Positions 1 to 11,434 of a stretch of DNA of 64,000 nucleotides are shown here, piece after piece (position 1 is the first letter of the stretch; every line of letters starts with the position of its first letter). The notes beneath the pieces were generated by a model. The model had not been told where the DNA came from, did no database searches, and saw only the letters and a list, made by a program, of their open reading frames with translations. The stretch comes from Calendula officinalis (Eukaryota > Streptophyta > Magnoliopsida > Asterales > Asteraceae). The position numbers were made by a program, and so were the translations under genes. Location of the stretch: assembly GCA_963853835.1 (NCBI GenBank), contig OY970834.1, positions 35,123,257-35,187,256 of the forward strand, given 5' to 3'.

Positions 1-32
1 TTATATTTTAATTATTTTATTAAAGATTAAAA

Positions 33-1076
33 GGTGGTGTGCAGAGTGTGCTTGATGGATATAATGGAACAGTTATGGCATATGGACAAACTGGTACTGG
101 AAAAACATACACACTTGGAAGACTTTGGGATGAAGATACTTCTGCTCGCGGAATTATGGTCCGTGCAATGGAAGATATATTTGAAGAAACCGATTCTATA
201 TTCGTTTACTATTTACAGGTGGTTCTAGTTAACTATATATTTGTTGTTTATCATGTAGTATGGATTCTAACTAACAATACTGTTACTTGCAGCTATACAT
301 GGAAACAATACAAGATCCTCTTAATCCAACCAACGATAATTTATCAATAACGGAAGACCCTAAAAGTGGAGATATAACACTCCCAGGTGCTAGCTTAATT
401 GAAGTTCGGGATCAACCGAGTTTTGTACAACTGTTGCGGTTAGGTGAAGCTCATCGGTTTGCTGCTAACACAAAATTAAATACAGAATCTTCTCGTAGTC
501 ATGCTATTTTAATGGTGAGATTTTTTCAAAATATAAATATTCATTGTTTCAAATCCTAATAACATGAACTCTACTCTTTCTTCAGGTGCATGTTAAGAAA
601 TCTGTCAAGGAAAAACAGTGGAATGGAAATGGTAGTAGCAAATCCCACATAATGAAGCCACCTGTTGTACGTAAGGGGAAATTAATTGTTGTGGATCTTG
701 CGGGTTTCAAATACGTTAGAGGAAGCATTGTCGGAAAACAGTTCTCATGTTCCTGTTCGTGATTCCAAGCTTACAAGATGGCTTGGGGATTCATTTGGAG
801 GTGACTTTGACTTTTTAGTTTGACTTTATTAGTTTGGAATTGGATAATTTTATTGTTTAATGTTTGCAGGCAAAGAGTAAGCTTAAACTTATTATATAAA
901 TTAAATTATCATCTAATTATTTTGTGAAAATTTGGGTAGGCGATGAAAGTAGAAAATATGTTGAAGATAAAGAAGGAATTTGATTACGAGAGCTTGGCTA
1001 GAAAGCTTGATGTACAAGTTGAATCACTCATTGCAGAACACGAAAGGAAGCAAGAGCTTGGCTAGAAAGCTTGATG
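33..1076 (+). pseudogene. Kinesin motor-domain fragment (armadillo-repeat kinesin, ARK/KIN-U type)
   Basis: Several exons of a kinesin motor domain remain, with introns, so this is a genomic fragment and not a retrocopy. Exon 1 (about 39-218) carries the P-loop GQTGTGKT after [13 protein letters not shown]. Exon 2 (293-514) carries switch I (NTESSRSHAI). Exon 3 (586-800) begins VHVKKSVKEK and reaches switch II (VVDLAG), where the usual SER is replaced and roughly 35 residues are deleted; the reading then resumes in another frame as ALSENSSHVPVRDSKLTRW. After a reduced micro-exon near 870-877, the neck exon (943 onward) reads AMKVENMLKIKEEFDYESL. Introns 219-292 and 515-585 keep GT-AG borders. 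The wording matches plant armadillo-repeat kinesins, which act on microtubules. A 24 bp direct repeat (989-1012 and 1053-1076) marks the downstream break. The upstream part lies outside the window. The deletion and frameshift make it non-functional. Confidence 0.88.
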
Positions 1077-1344
1077 ACAACAATTGATGCAGTGATGCGA
1101 ACATTGACAACAAATTCAGCAATTGATGCAGCAATCAGATGGTTTATGAAGATCCACATAGTTGGCTATTGATTCGATTAGCATATTATCTGATGATTTA
1201 ACAATCATTTAAATTTCAAACATGTTCGTTTGTTAACTTTGCTAGATGTTTTGTATGAAATAATTAACTTGAAATATATGATTTCGTTGATCTTTGTTGG
1301 GGTTTTATAGATACACCATGATTTTAAAAATTATTGCCAAATAA

Positions 1345-1630
1345 AGCAGAATTATTATAAAAAAAAAAAAAAAAAAAACAGCGAAATCTCGCCGCAAAAG
1401 GGTCGCCGCAAAAGGTTCAATTCTGGTCGCGAAATGGTCGCCGCAAAAGAGCTCGCCGCAAAAGAGCTCGCCGCAAATACTTAAAATCCTCGCTGCAAAA
1501 AGTCTTAAACTGCGAAACTGTTGCGACGATCCTTTTGCCGCGATTTCTCGCCGCAAAAAGTCTTTTGGGGCGATTTTGTCGACTTTTTGCGACGTTTTTG
1601 CTCGCCGCAAAAAGTGTTTTTTCTTGTAGT
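1345..1630. repeat. TCGCCGCAAAA-rich repeat, possible CACTA-type MITE
   Basis: A poly-A run (about 1360-1378) is followed by many imperfect copies of TCGCCGCAAAA, some inverted. The block ends with TTTTTTCTTGTAGT (1617-1630), which resembles the inverted end (CACTACAAGAAAA) of CACTA elements. No matching left end is visible; the poly-A run may have replaced it. The element class is an inference. Confidence 0.4.
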
Positions 1631-2466
1631 ATACGTTCTTAATTGTTTAATGCTCCAATCAAATTTTTTGACTTTTATAGTCAAATTGATAAATATTATA
1701 GTCCAAAGCCTGGATCAAAATAAGATTCAGATAACTGATTAAGATATAGATGGTGTATTAACAATTCAATCAGTTGTATGAAAGCAAGTCAAAAAATATT
1801 ATATAATAATGAGCAAATATACAACTTACCTGATACTATTGGTTTGTGATAAAAATCTTAGTATTCAAACAAAATTCTAAATCTAATGTACTTAGTATAT
1901 TTGTTATCATGTTCACCGGATGGATTGAACATTTTGTGATGATGATAATACACCTGAATCGCCATGTTATTTATAAATAAACAAACAAAAACAAAAATTA
2001 AAGTATACGTAAAACTTTAAAAAAAAATTGCAGGTCAAAGGAGAAGGGAAATAACCTGATACTCATGGGTGTTAAGACGGAGGACCTGCTGTTGTTGCCA
2101 TTTTCCAGCAACGTTTTAGGTTCTAATTTGTGGTAAACCATACTCTGAGCATGAATAAAAATGTTACTTCAATATTTCTTCAAATATACTAAATCATACT
2201 AAGAAACCAATTGCATGGCTAGAATACCCAATCATGAGTAAAATTAAACTGCAATTAAATCTCAAAATACACAATCAATAGAAGAAATAGTTCATAATCT
2301 ACTATTATAATAAAATAAACTTTTATAAACCAGTGGCACAAACCGGTTTAGTTAACGAGTATTATAGTTAACAGAAAATATATTCAAATGAAAGTAGTAA
2401 TATACTTTAATTAACGAGTAGATAATTGTAGATTGTTATATACAACATTTTTCATGTTGCTGTTTA
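1631..2466. other. AT-rich stretch, no gene seen
   Basis: I see no coding region, RNA gene or clear element here. It is AT-rich with scattered short runs only. Confidence 0.5.
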
Positions 2467-2799
2467 TAGAGAAGCACAAACTGGTTTTACTGAAAAAGCG
2501 AACCGGTTTAAAAACCAGTTCGGTTCGGTCAACAGCGGTTAAAACCGGTTCAGCCGGTTTCGGTAAGCAAGGGTATGTCCGGTCGAAACCGCTTCGGACC
2601 GGTTCGATCCGGTTTTATGATGAAATGTTTAGACTGGTTCTAAAAGCTAGGTTAACAAAAAAGCCGATTTTCAAATCAATTCATCCGGCAAAACATCTGT
2701 CCTGTCCAAACCGGCAATTCTTAAACTAATCCGGTCCGATGAGGTTAAAACCGGTTTTTAAAACGGTCCGGTTCGGTAATCGTTTTTTGTGTATCTCTA
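2467..2799. mobile_element. Decayed non-autonomous hAT-like element, ACCGGTT-rich
   Basis: The interior is dense in CCGGTT and AACCGG words. The ends resemble each other inverted (TAGAGAAGCACAAA on the left; TAGAGATACACAAA read from the right). Flanks are GCTGTTTA (2459-2466) and ACTGTTTG (2800-2807), a 6 of 8 match as expected for an aged 8 bp hAT target duplication. There is no transposase. Confidence 0.45.
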
Positions 2800-3223
2800 A
2801 CTGTTTGAGCCAATAAGCATGAGGCCATCGAGATAGGAGCTATAAAAAATTAAAAACCTCCTTTTGGTTCGTATTAATGTTTTTTTTTTTTGGAAAATGG
2901 CCCGTGTAACAAAGTGTATAAATAATTAAGTGCATCCAGGTATGTGATTGTTTTATTTAACGGTATCTAATTTACATCATTTATTCACGACGGGACTTGA
3001 ATTCATAACTTATAGGTCATGAATTCCTATAGGTGATGAATTGTTTATATGTATATTTTTTGAAAAGTAAGACTATGTGTAATGAGTGACCGAACCCAGT
3101 ATGGTCACCGCTGACACATTAGCGTCACATCAGCCTTTTCACTTGCAACCAAACACATGAAAAATCCCGACCAACTCACGTAGCAAGCGACCAAACCCAT
3201 TCCCTTTGAAAACAACCACCTCC

Positions 3224-3465
3224 CTTATGACCTTAAATCATGTATGCTTGTTATACAAATTTCAGAGATGAACCAGAGATACACAATGGTTTGTTTGCAA
3301 TGAAAAGCAAGTCAATAACTCAATAAATATACACACATAAATATACTCGATTTTCTAATTTCATGTTAACCAGATAATTCCTATAATATATTTTAGATGT
3401 GTAACTCCATTCACAATTATCAACAAGATCTATAACAAGCATACATGATGATTTAAGGTCATAAG
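3224..3465. repeat. Inverted repeat with 32-35 bp arms
   Basis: Arm 1 (3224-3255, starting CTTATGACCTTAAATCAT) is the reverse complement of arm 2 (3431-3465), apart from one 3 bp insertion. The arms are about 175 bp apart and the spacer has no ORF. It could be a foldback element or the remains of inverted duplication. Confidence 0.7.
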
Positions 3466-3535
3466 AATTGAAGTTTCGAACTGAATTTTACAAACCTAGT
3501 CAGAAAGATTACCGGTAAACAATCACCGTCGACCA

Positions 3536-3665
3536 CCCTTAGAGAGAGAGCGGCGGAGAGAATGTCGGAAGAGAGAGCCAACGGAGAGAAAACCAAAGCA
3601 AAGGAGAGAGAGAGCAGCGCAAAAAGAGCCGAAGGAGAGAGATCGATGGAGAGAGAGGGGTGACG
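3536..3665. repeat. Purine (GA)-rich low-complexity tract
   Basis: Repeated GAGAGAG words interspersed with CGG and GCC. The opposite strand has a long open frame, but it is Ser/Pro/Phe-biased low-complexity translation with no homology signs, so I do not call a gene. Confidence 0.6.
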
Positions 3666-3871
3666 GAGAAGAAGGCAAAGAGAGGGGCGACTAAATACCT
3701 GTTGTTTGGGGGAGACGACAGCGGCGATGGGTTGAGTTCCGGCAGACGGAATTTGAAGACCTTGGGCGGCGATGATTTGGGCTGGAGATGGAGAAATGAC
3801 GAGGGGTGATGGAGAAAGGCGGGGGAAGGAGGCTGCCTTCTTTCTATTTCTTTTTTTTTCTTTCCAAAAAG

Positions 3872-4030
3872 ACCCAAAAAGCTATATCTCAGGTCTGTGT
3901 GGCACAGACCTTGGCAGATCTTTTTTGTCTGCGGGCTTCTAAAAAACAAACATCTGCAGGAGTGCTTTTCTGCCCGTGGTCTGCGCCACGCAGACAAAAG
4001 ACTCCACGCAGACCTTTTTGCAAAAAACAA
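3872..4030. repeat. GTCTGCG-motif repeat block
   Basis: Several direct and inverted copies of GGTCTGYGTGG and GCAGACAAAAG occur within 150 bp, including a local palindrome around the first copy. The layout is MITE-like, but I could not define ends or a target duplication. Confidence 0.35.
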
Positions 4031-4042
4031 ATACCACCTAAA

Positions 4043-4270
4043 AATTGTGATGCCGGAAAGCTCCCTTTTACATATCTTGGTATCACATATCTCGGTATCA
4101 CGACTGGGGCAAGCATGAAAGTAGTTAAAAATTGGAAATCCGTTATCGATCAACTTAAGTTAAAATTGTCATATTGGAAAGAAAAAAACATATTTTATGG
4201 TGGTAGAGTAACTCTATGCAAAGAGGTATATGGTAGTCTACTAGTTACTCATTGTATTGTTTCATACTAA
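4043..4270 (+). pseudogene. L1-type LINE reverse transcriptase scrap
   Basis: The frame reads DAGKLPFTYLG..., then WKSVIDQLKLKLSYWKEKN, FYGGRVTLCKEVYGSL. This is the conserved segment just after the catalytic core of plant L1 reverse transcriptases (compare FKYLGL...NKKLSSWKA...YGGRLTLIKSVLG in the LINE at 17325-18650). About 75 codons survive. There is a small internal duplication of YLGIT. Both ends are truncated; no YADD box, poly-A or TSD is attached. Confidence 0.75.
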
Positions 4271-4626
4271 ATTTTTATATTTATCATATTCATACAATGA
4301 TTGATATATGAATAGATCTCTTTCCTAAATCCTAATCTCATTCTTTCATTTAGAAATTTGTATTAATCAAATGAATAGAAAATTTTACTAGAAAACAATA
4401 TTCTCTCTCAACTAACATAATATACAAACAGAAAGAAGTATTTAATAACTATGTTGTACGTAGTATATGTTTGTAGACATGGCTTAGCCCAGGTAGGGCG
4501 GATTTTTTGACTGTGTGTGAGCCAACACTAAACGTGGTTAATAGCCCCTCGAACTTGTACAAGCTATAGTGTGAGCATATTACCAACTAAATGCTTGATG
4601 GATTTAGGTATGATATTTCTTTGATA

Positions 4627-4852
4627 CTTTCTCCGTACCCAAATAAAGTTTCAATTTCTTTTGGGTACAAGTTTTAAGGAGAAGTTAGTGATGTGGTCAT
4701 TAGTATTAATTTTGATTAAAATATAATAGTGGTTTGGAGAGAGAAAAATAGTTAGTGGATAGTTAGTAGCGGAGTCTTTGATAATTATATTATTTTATTA
4801 AGTGAACTCTCATCAACTTGAAAATGAGAATTTTATTTAGGGACGAAGGAAG
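4627..4852. mobile_element. Stowaway-like MITE (TCCGTCCC family)
   Basis: The left end CTTTCTCCGTACCCAAATAAAG is mirrored by TTTATTTAGGGACGAAGGAAG on the right. TA duplications lie at 4625-4626 and 4853-4854. 226 bp, no ORF. Tc1/mariner-type non-autonomous element. Confidence 0.85.
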
Positions 4853-4890
4853 TATTATATAGAATTTTAGTTAGTAGCGGAGCCACCGCT

Positions 4891-7787
4891 TGTAACACCG
4901 CAAAATCTGAACCATTTTTTTTAAATACGGAAGCGTTTCAAAATTACATATATATAACTTGTTAATCACAAGTTATAAAAAAAACATAAGATGTATAATT
5001 TTTCAAAAGTTAACTTTCCAAAATAGTGTTACTTAACATTACGGCTCGATATCAAAATCATTTCTTTAAGTCTTGGTCAATCATTCCTAATCTTAATCTC
5101 CAAAAGACCCATCCATCTACAACCTGTAAAAGATTCAACATAGTGGGGGATTAGCACGAAGCTAAGTGAATGAAAATATAACATTTTATATTGTCTAAGT
5201 ACAACAATCTCGATTTACAATTTTCACGGATTCACAATCTTAACAAATTCACAATCTTCACAGATTCACAAATAACGAAAGGACCGGCGGTATTGCAGAA
5301 CCTTACAACTGTTGTGGGCCTAACAACAGCTTACCGGAGGCCCTTTACTCATTAGCAACGGTAAAGCTTCCTTCAAACACAACACATATGCCAAGGTACA
5401 ATTACCGCTGTCTAACAGTAAACGAAAGCCCAGCCCCCCACGCAGACTGTCCTCTACTCTTTTCCATGTGCACATATCGATTAATTAACACATAGCCAGT
5501 TAATTAACATTAAACCATACACTGTAAATCACAACACAAAGTTTTTGTAGCCAAACAGCAAGTTCGCGTCGCGAACCCCTGCTCGCGCCAGAATTCGCGT
5601 CGCGACTAAGAGATCGCGTCGCGATCTTGTCCGCTAAAAAGTTCGCGTTCGCTATTCGGGTCGCTGTTTGGTTTTGGTTTCACGGCAACAGGTTCGCGTC
5701 GCGAACCTACACAGTTCGCGTCGCGAACTGCTTCAGATGGTCAAAATCCTGCACTTTTCAACTTAACAATTTTCAAAACTAAACCCAACAAATTGCAACC
5801 TAAATCATTGCAATTTAAACAGTACAAAGGTTATAAATCCACTCACATTTGCCAAATCTCTTTCCACTCAGTTGTCTAATATCACTGAGCCTCTTTCCCT
5901 TTCCTGCAATCACAAGTAACACTCGAATTAGTAATCGTTTGACCCGAAATGCGTAAAACTGCACAATACACTATACAGACATAACAACAAGTGTACTAAC
6001 TCAAAATCTGCACTACAATCCTGCACATTGACACTCTGACTCACGAAAGTCAAATCTGATCAAAACTTACACAGTTGGTCGAATTTAACCAAAAATACCC
6101 AAACGGGTCAAAAGCTCATCTTATTACCTTACTATTACAACTAATTTACAATACAATTACCAAATCATAATTATCATCCAATTAATAATAAAATCTCAGG
6201 TTTGACCTAATACAAAGTCAACAACTTAAATTATGACCATAGATAAAAACCAGAATCTGCCAAACCCGCGACTGCTCACCGCAACTGCCATAACTTTCAA
6301 ACCATTTATCCTTTTTTTACCAAATTTTCACCACTTACTCTAGACTCATAATTCTACAACTCATATTCAGAACGCTCAGCTCGAATCTAACCCTAAAGGC
6401 CTCGAAACTGCCTCACAATACTGCAGAAACGCACAGTGTTTTCAGCACTGCGACACTTCACGAAAATTGTCGTAACTCACAGACCGTAAGTCCCATTGAC
6501 GAGCGGTCAGCGGCCATGGAAAGCTAACTCATCGGACTACAATAGTCCAGAATACCTGGAGCCCGGATTCTGTCCCGAACAGGGTCGAAAACAGACCTGA
6601 ACATAATGACAGCAAGCTGTCCCAAAACGCAGCATAATACAAAGTGAACATCTTTATCAAACGCTAACTTATACAACACCACTTTCCCTAATAAACTTAC
6701 TATTTCATTTTAATACCTCCAAATCATATAATTCAATTACCATTTCAACTTCTTGATCATTTTGACATAAATAAAGTCAAAGTCTAACTAGTTAAGTTTG
6801 CATTTAAGCAAATTCAAATATCTCGACCCAAACGGGTCAAAACTCAATTCTTTTCTAAAACACTTAAAACATCAATTAATAATCTCATAATTCATCAAAT
6901 TATCTTACTTCATTACCAAATACATATTTATAAGACTTTGACATTTCTTAATTTCATTCAACTTTAACAATTCTATCAAATTTAGGTTATAACTAATTAC
7001 CAACATCAATTATAATCCTAAACACAACCACTTAACCTAACATAACCATAAGTAGCACAAAACCCCAATTCCAAAATTAGGGTTCATCCCCAAGATCACC
7101 AACAATGGTAATTTCTCCAATTCAAGATTACAATGATCAAGAAACCATAAACTAAGCCATAAAAACTCAAAGAATTCATCAAACTATCAGTTTTAACAAG
7201 AATCATCAAAAACCTTAAAAAACCTAGTTCTTCAATAACTAAGAATCTCTAGTTTAATGGTAAAAAGATTACTTACTTGGTTTCTTCACCAAAAACGAAG
7301 TTAAGGCTGGAAAATCACAAAAGCTATCACTTGAATCTTTGATTTTTAAGAAAAAAAATAAGAATATGAATGTGTGTATGTTGTGGAACGAAACAGAGGA
7401 AAGCAACACCCAAAAATTGATTTTTTTCTTCTTTTGACAACTCAACTCCCACACATACATCAAATACTACGTGTCCTCCATATAAGGGTCTAAATTTTCA
7501 TTTTATTTAATGTAATACTTATCTAATTCCGAGTTAATTAATATACAATATCTAACTAACTAAGTTTCAGACAACGAATATATTTTTTGGAACTCTGGTT
7601 TAAAAGTTAACTCAAATATATAAAAATTATTTTAATATAGGTACATCTCAGTTTTACTAATTTTTAATCCCTTGTTTAAAATACAATTGAATTTAAACAA
7701 TTAAAATAAAATCATATAAAATAACAAACAACATTTATTACTTACCTAAAGTAACAAAAAGGTTAGGCCTGATTTCAGGATGTTACA
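4891..7787 (-). mobile_element. Probable solo LTR of a gypsy-type retrotransposon, 2.9 kb
   Basis: It begins TGTAACACCG and ends GATGTTACA, an LTR-like TG...CA pair in either orientation. Flanks are CCGCT (4886-4890) and CCGCC (7788-7792), a 4 of 5 match for a 5 bp target duplication. On the minus strand the start TGTAACATCCTGAAATCAGG resembles LTR starts of plant Tekay/Del-type chromoviruses. There is no gag-pol coding, primer-binding site or second LTR, so recombination to a solo LTR is the simplest reading. A 2.9 kb LTR is long but within range for this class. Confidence 0.6.
5560..5732. repeat. Cluster of TCGCGTCGCGA hairpins
   Basis: Several short perfect palindromes share the core TCGCGTCGCGA. 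Their flanks differ yet remain complementary: AGATCGCG/CGCGATCT, AGGTTCGCG/CGCGAACCT, CAGTTCGCG/CGCGAACTG and GTTCGCG/CGCGAAC. They lie inside the probable solo LTR. Confidence 0.85.
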
Positions 7788-7886
7788 CCGCCGCCCGCCG
7801 CCGCCATTCGCTGCCGGAGGCCGGCGGCCGGCGGTGGTGGTGGTGGCTGACAGTGAAGGTGCTGGTGGTAATGGGGGGGGGGGGGG
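7788..7886. repeat. GC-rich (CCG/GGT)n left arm of palindrome-array element
   Basis: CCGCCGCC, GGCCGGCGGCC and GGTGGTGGTGG words, ending in a G-run. It is roughly the inverted counterpart of the GC-rich block at 8653-8767, so the CACATGTG array lies between two GC-rich arms. Confidence 0.6.
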
Positions 7887-7904
7887 TGGTATTGATGTAT
7901 AGAA

Positions 7905-8785
7905 GCACATGTGTTTCACTAAAACACAACATATTACTTCGAAGCACATGTGCTTCAGGTCACGAAACACATGTGCTTCAAGTCACTAAAAACATGAGTT
8001 TCTAAACACACAAGGGAGCATACGAAGCACATGTGCTTGACGTTATGAAACACATGTGCTTCACTACACGGAAAAAAAATCAAAATAAGTGACGAACATA
8101 TCATTATGAAGCACATGTGCTTCATAAAGCCAAGCACATGTGCTTCATAAACCCAAACACATGTGTTTTTGTTCCTGAACATATGTAACTTACAAGCAAG
8201 TCATTTGTGTTTGAATCACGAAGCACATGTGCTTGACGTTATGAAACACATGTGCTTCACTACACAGAAAAAAATCAAAACAAGTGACAAACATATCATT
8301 ATGAAGCACATGTGCTTCATAAAGCCAAGCACATGTGTTTTTGTTCCTGAACACATGTAACTTACAAGCAAGTCATTTGTGTTTGAATCACGAAGCACAT
8401 GTGCTTGAAGTTATGAAACACATGTGCTTCAGTACATAGAAAAAAGTCAAAACAAGTGACGAACATATCATTATGAAGCACATGTGCTTCATAAAGCCAA
8501 GCACATGTGTTTTTGTTCCTGAACAAATGTAACTTACAAGCAAGTCATTTGTGTTTGAATCACGAAGCACATGTGCTTGACGTTATGAAACATATGTGCT
8601 TCACTACACAGAAAAAAAATCAAAACAAGTCACGAAGCACATGTGCTTCCAGTCACGACCACCACCACCGGTCACCACCGCTGGCGGCCACCTCCGGCCG
8701 CCGTCCTCCGCCGCCGTCGACCGCCGCCCATTGCCGCCATCCGCCGCCGCCGTCTCCGGCCGCCAGAGAAGCACATGTGCTTGTA
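7905..8785. repeat. Array of about 19 CACATGTG palindromes, partly in a ~172 bp tandem repeat
   Basis: The full form GAAGCACATGTGCTTC is a perfect 16 bp palindrome. I count about 19 copies of CACATGTG from 7905 to 8785. A larger unit starting GACRAACATATCATTATG recurs at 8091, 8286 and 8458 (periods 195 and 172). CACATGTG is an E-box (CANNTG). Long open frames here translate to repeated KHMCF peptides and are artefacts of the repeat. Confidence 0.9.
8653..8767. repeat. GC-rich (CCG/CCA)n right arm of palindrome-array element
   Basis: CCACCACCACCGG followed by CCGCCGCC words, approximately inverse to 7788-7886. One more CACATGTG copy follows, then GTGGTGGTGG. Confidence 0.6.
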
Positions 8786-8790
8786 GTGGT

Positions 8791-9926
8791 GGTGGTGGTT
8801 TTGAATATTGATCTTGACCATTAATTTTTCTTGATCCAATGGCTAAATAAATATCACTTGAGACTAGATAAAATTAATGAACTACCTTGAACATTTCACT
8901 AAATATATTATACATTTGTAAACCTTTTATATTAAAAAAAGTTGGCGGCGGACGGTTAATTCCTTGTTATGTATACATTTAGTGATGCATATTTTAGTTT
9001 ACACAAAAAAGTGTCACTATCTGTAAGTTGTTAGTAACACTTTTACTGAACTGCAGGAAAAAGTTTGAATTTTTACTCACACTATAAAACTATGTGGGTA
9101 AAACCGTAGAAGTAAAAGTTTCATAAGTTTTACTACTAATACTTATGAAGATTTTTATTGTTATAGTGAAGATAAAATGCCTTAGTTATTAAAATACTAA
9201 TGAACTATAATTAACTATTTACACATACATAAATCCATTAAGCTAGTAATTAAGCCGGTAATAGTGTGTAGTCAGATTAATCTGCTCTACTCAGGCTCGA
9301 CATACACACACCTATATATATATAGCTATGTTGTATTGATATTTCTATCTACAATATTCTCTATCTTTTAACACGCTATGATTTTTCTAAAAGACACTAA
9401 TTATTAAATTACAATAAAACAACTACGAATAATTCTGATGTGATGTTCTTTAAAGGAATAGTATATTATTTTAGCATTAATTCATAATGTTATATTTTAG
9501 CATTAACTGGTATGTTATATTTTAGCAATAATGTTATATTCATGTTTGAGAATCAAATGTTAGTGGAGAATTCAAAGACAATTAAATTCTCGAATTTGAA
9601 TTATATATATCAAATATATAATCTTCATTATATATATTGCATATTTGCATGTATCTTTTCAAATTAATAATTCTTAATTTTAAGCTAACATAATTGATAT
9701 TTCAAATTATATTTTATATTCATAAAAAATATGCATCATATGATACTTATACTTGTGACATCCGCGTTATTAATATAATTCATTATTTAATTATAATTAT
9801 CATTATTAATTACTTAAATTTTAAAAAATTATAAACTACCACCATCATCTATCATCCTCAACCACCGTGCATCACCAACCAACATCATTACACCTACTAC
9901 CGTCCACCAATTAGTCATTACAAAAT
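8791..9926. other. AT-rich intergenic stretch, no gene seen
   Basis: It contains (TA)n runs near 9315 and 9604 and some loosely repeated words. I see no gene or bounded element. Confidence 0.5.
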
Positions 9927-11434
9927 CTTCACATATATATGTGGAGCTAAGCATGAATTTATTTTGATGACATGCCCATTTCACATAATTTGATTGGTCC
10001 TTTTTAATGACGTGTAATGCTGACTCAAAGGGCATAATCAGAATTTAATTACAGTTATCAACATTGACCTTTATAGTAGTCAATTAACTTCTTTATTCTA
10101 ATTATAGTAATTTATGTATTTCTCTATTCTTCGTTTTTTCCACCATAACTTTGTTTTTTCTTTACAAACAAAATTTTTTAAAAATATCAAAGTTCTTAAA
10201 ATTAAATTCTCTACAAAATGAGTATAATCTTAAAATTTTGAAAAAACAATGTTATGGTTCAAATATATTATCAACCAAAAGTATTATGATTTAAAAATTT
10301 TCGTAATTATTAATGAAAAACTATTTTAAATTCTTTTAGAACATATTTATGTATAATAAAATGTTTATTCATAATTGCAATAATAATTGACTACATAATT
10401 TCCTATGTTATTCTCATTGTTATTCATTTATCTATTTTGAAGCATATCCGCCCATCCGGGCGGACTTTGAAGCTAGTATGGTTATATAGTAGATGACACT
10501 GAATTATATGGTTATATTAGATAATATACATATTCATTGAAACATTTATTATAGTTGTAATGTATTAAAGGTACGAGTCACAGTTTTTATTCTGCATCAA
10601 ACTCGACTAATATATACGCCGTTAATGCATTTACGATTTTTCTGTGTGCTTTTTTTATAATTTATATATTCTTCACATATATATGGAGCTAAGCATGAAT
10701 TTATTTTGATGACATGTCCATTTCATATCATTTGATTGGTCCTTTTTTATGACGTGTAATGCTGACTCAAATGTCATAACGGAATTTAACTGCAGTCGTC
10801 AACATTGACCTTTATAACCAGGGTTATAATTGTCAATTAACTTCTTTATTCTAATTATAGTAATTTATGTATTTCTCTCTACTTCGTTTTTCCACCATAA
10901 CTTTGTTTTTTCTTTACAAACAAATTTTTTTAAAAATGTCAAAGTTCTTAAAATTAAATTCTCTACAAAATGAGTATAATCTTAAAATTTCGAAAAAACA
11001 ATGTTATGGTTCAAACATATTATCAACCAAAAGTATTATGATTTAAAATTTTTCGTAATTATTAATGAAAAACTGTTATAAAAACTAATTTAAATTCTTT
11101 TAGAACATATTTATGTATAATAAAATGTTTATTCATAATTGCAATAATAATTGACTACATAATTTCTTATGTTATTCTCATTGTTATTCATTTATCTATT
11201 TTGAAGCATATCCGCCCATCCGGACGGACTTTGAAGCTAGTATGGTTATATAGTAGATGACACTGAATTATATGGTTACGTTAGATAATATACATATTCA
11301 TTGAAACATTTATTATAGTTGTAATGTATTAAAGGTACGAGTCACAGTTTTTATTCTGCATCAAACTCGACTAATATATACGCCGTTAATGCATTTATGA
11401 TTTTTCTGTGTGTTTTTTTTTTATAATTTATATA
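9927..11434. repeat. ~750 bp tandem duplication, each copy with a Helitron-type 3' end
   Basis: Copy 1 (9927-10670) and copy 2 (10671-11434) are near-identical, with scattered substitutions and small indels. Each contains a CCGCCC...GGGCGG-type hairpin followed by ACTTTGAAG and CTAG|T. CTAG lies at 10473-10476 and 11237-11240. Plant Helitrons end CTRR about 10 nt after such a hairpin. In copy 2 the stem has one mismatch. No 5' end could be fixed. Confidence 0.75.

Noticed and set aside
1305..1610. 101-codon minus-strand open frame
   Set aside because: It is a translation of the TCGCCGCAAAA repeat and poly-A run.
3539..4153. 204-codon minus-strand open frame
   Set aside because: Translation of a GA-rich low-complexity tract and an antisense LINE scrap; Ser/Pro/Phe-rich with no motif.
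7746..8824. Several overlapping open frames with KHMCF, EAHVL and STCASS peptides
   Set aside because: They exist on both strands because the DNA is palindromic and repetitive; no coding bias or family resemblance.
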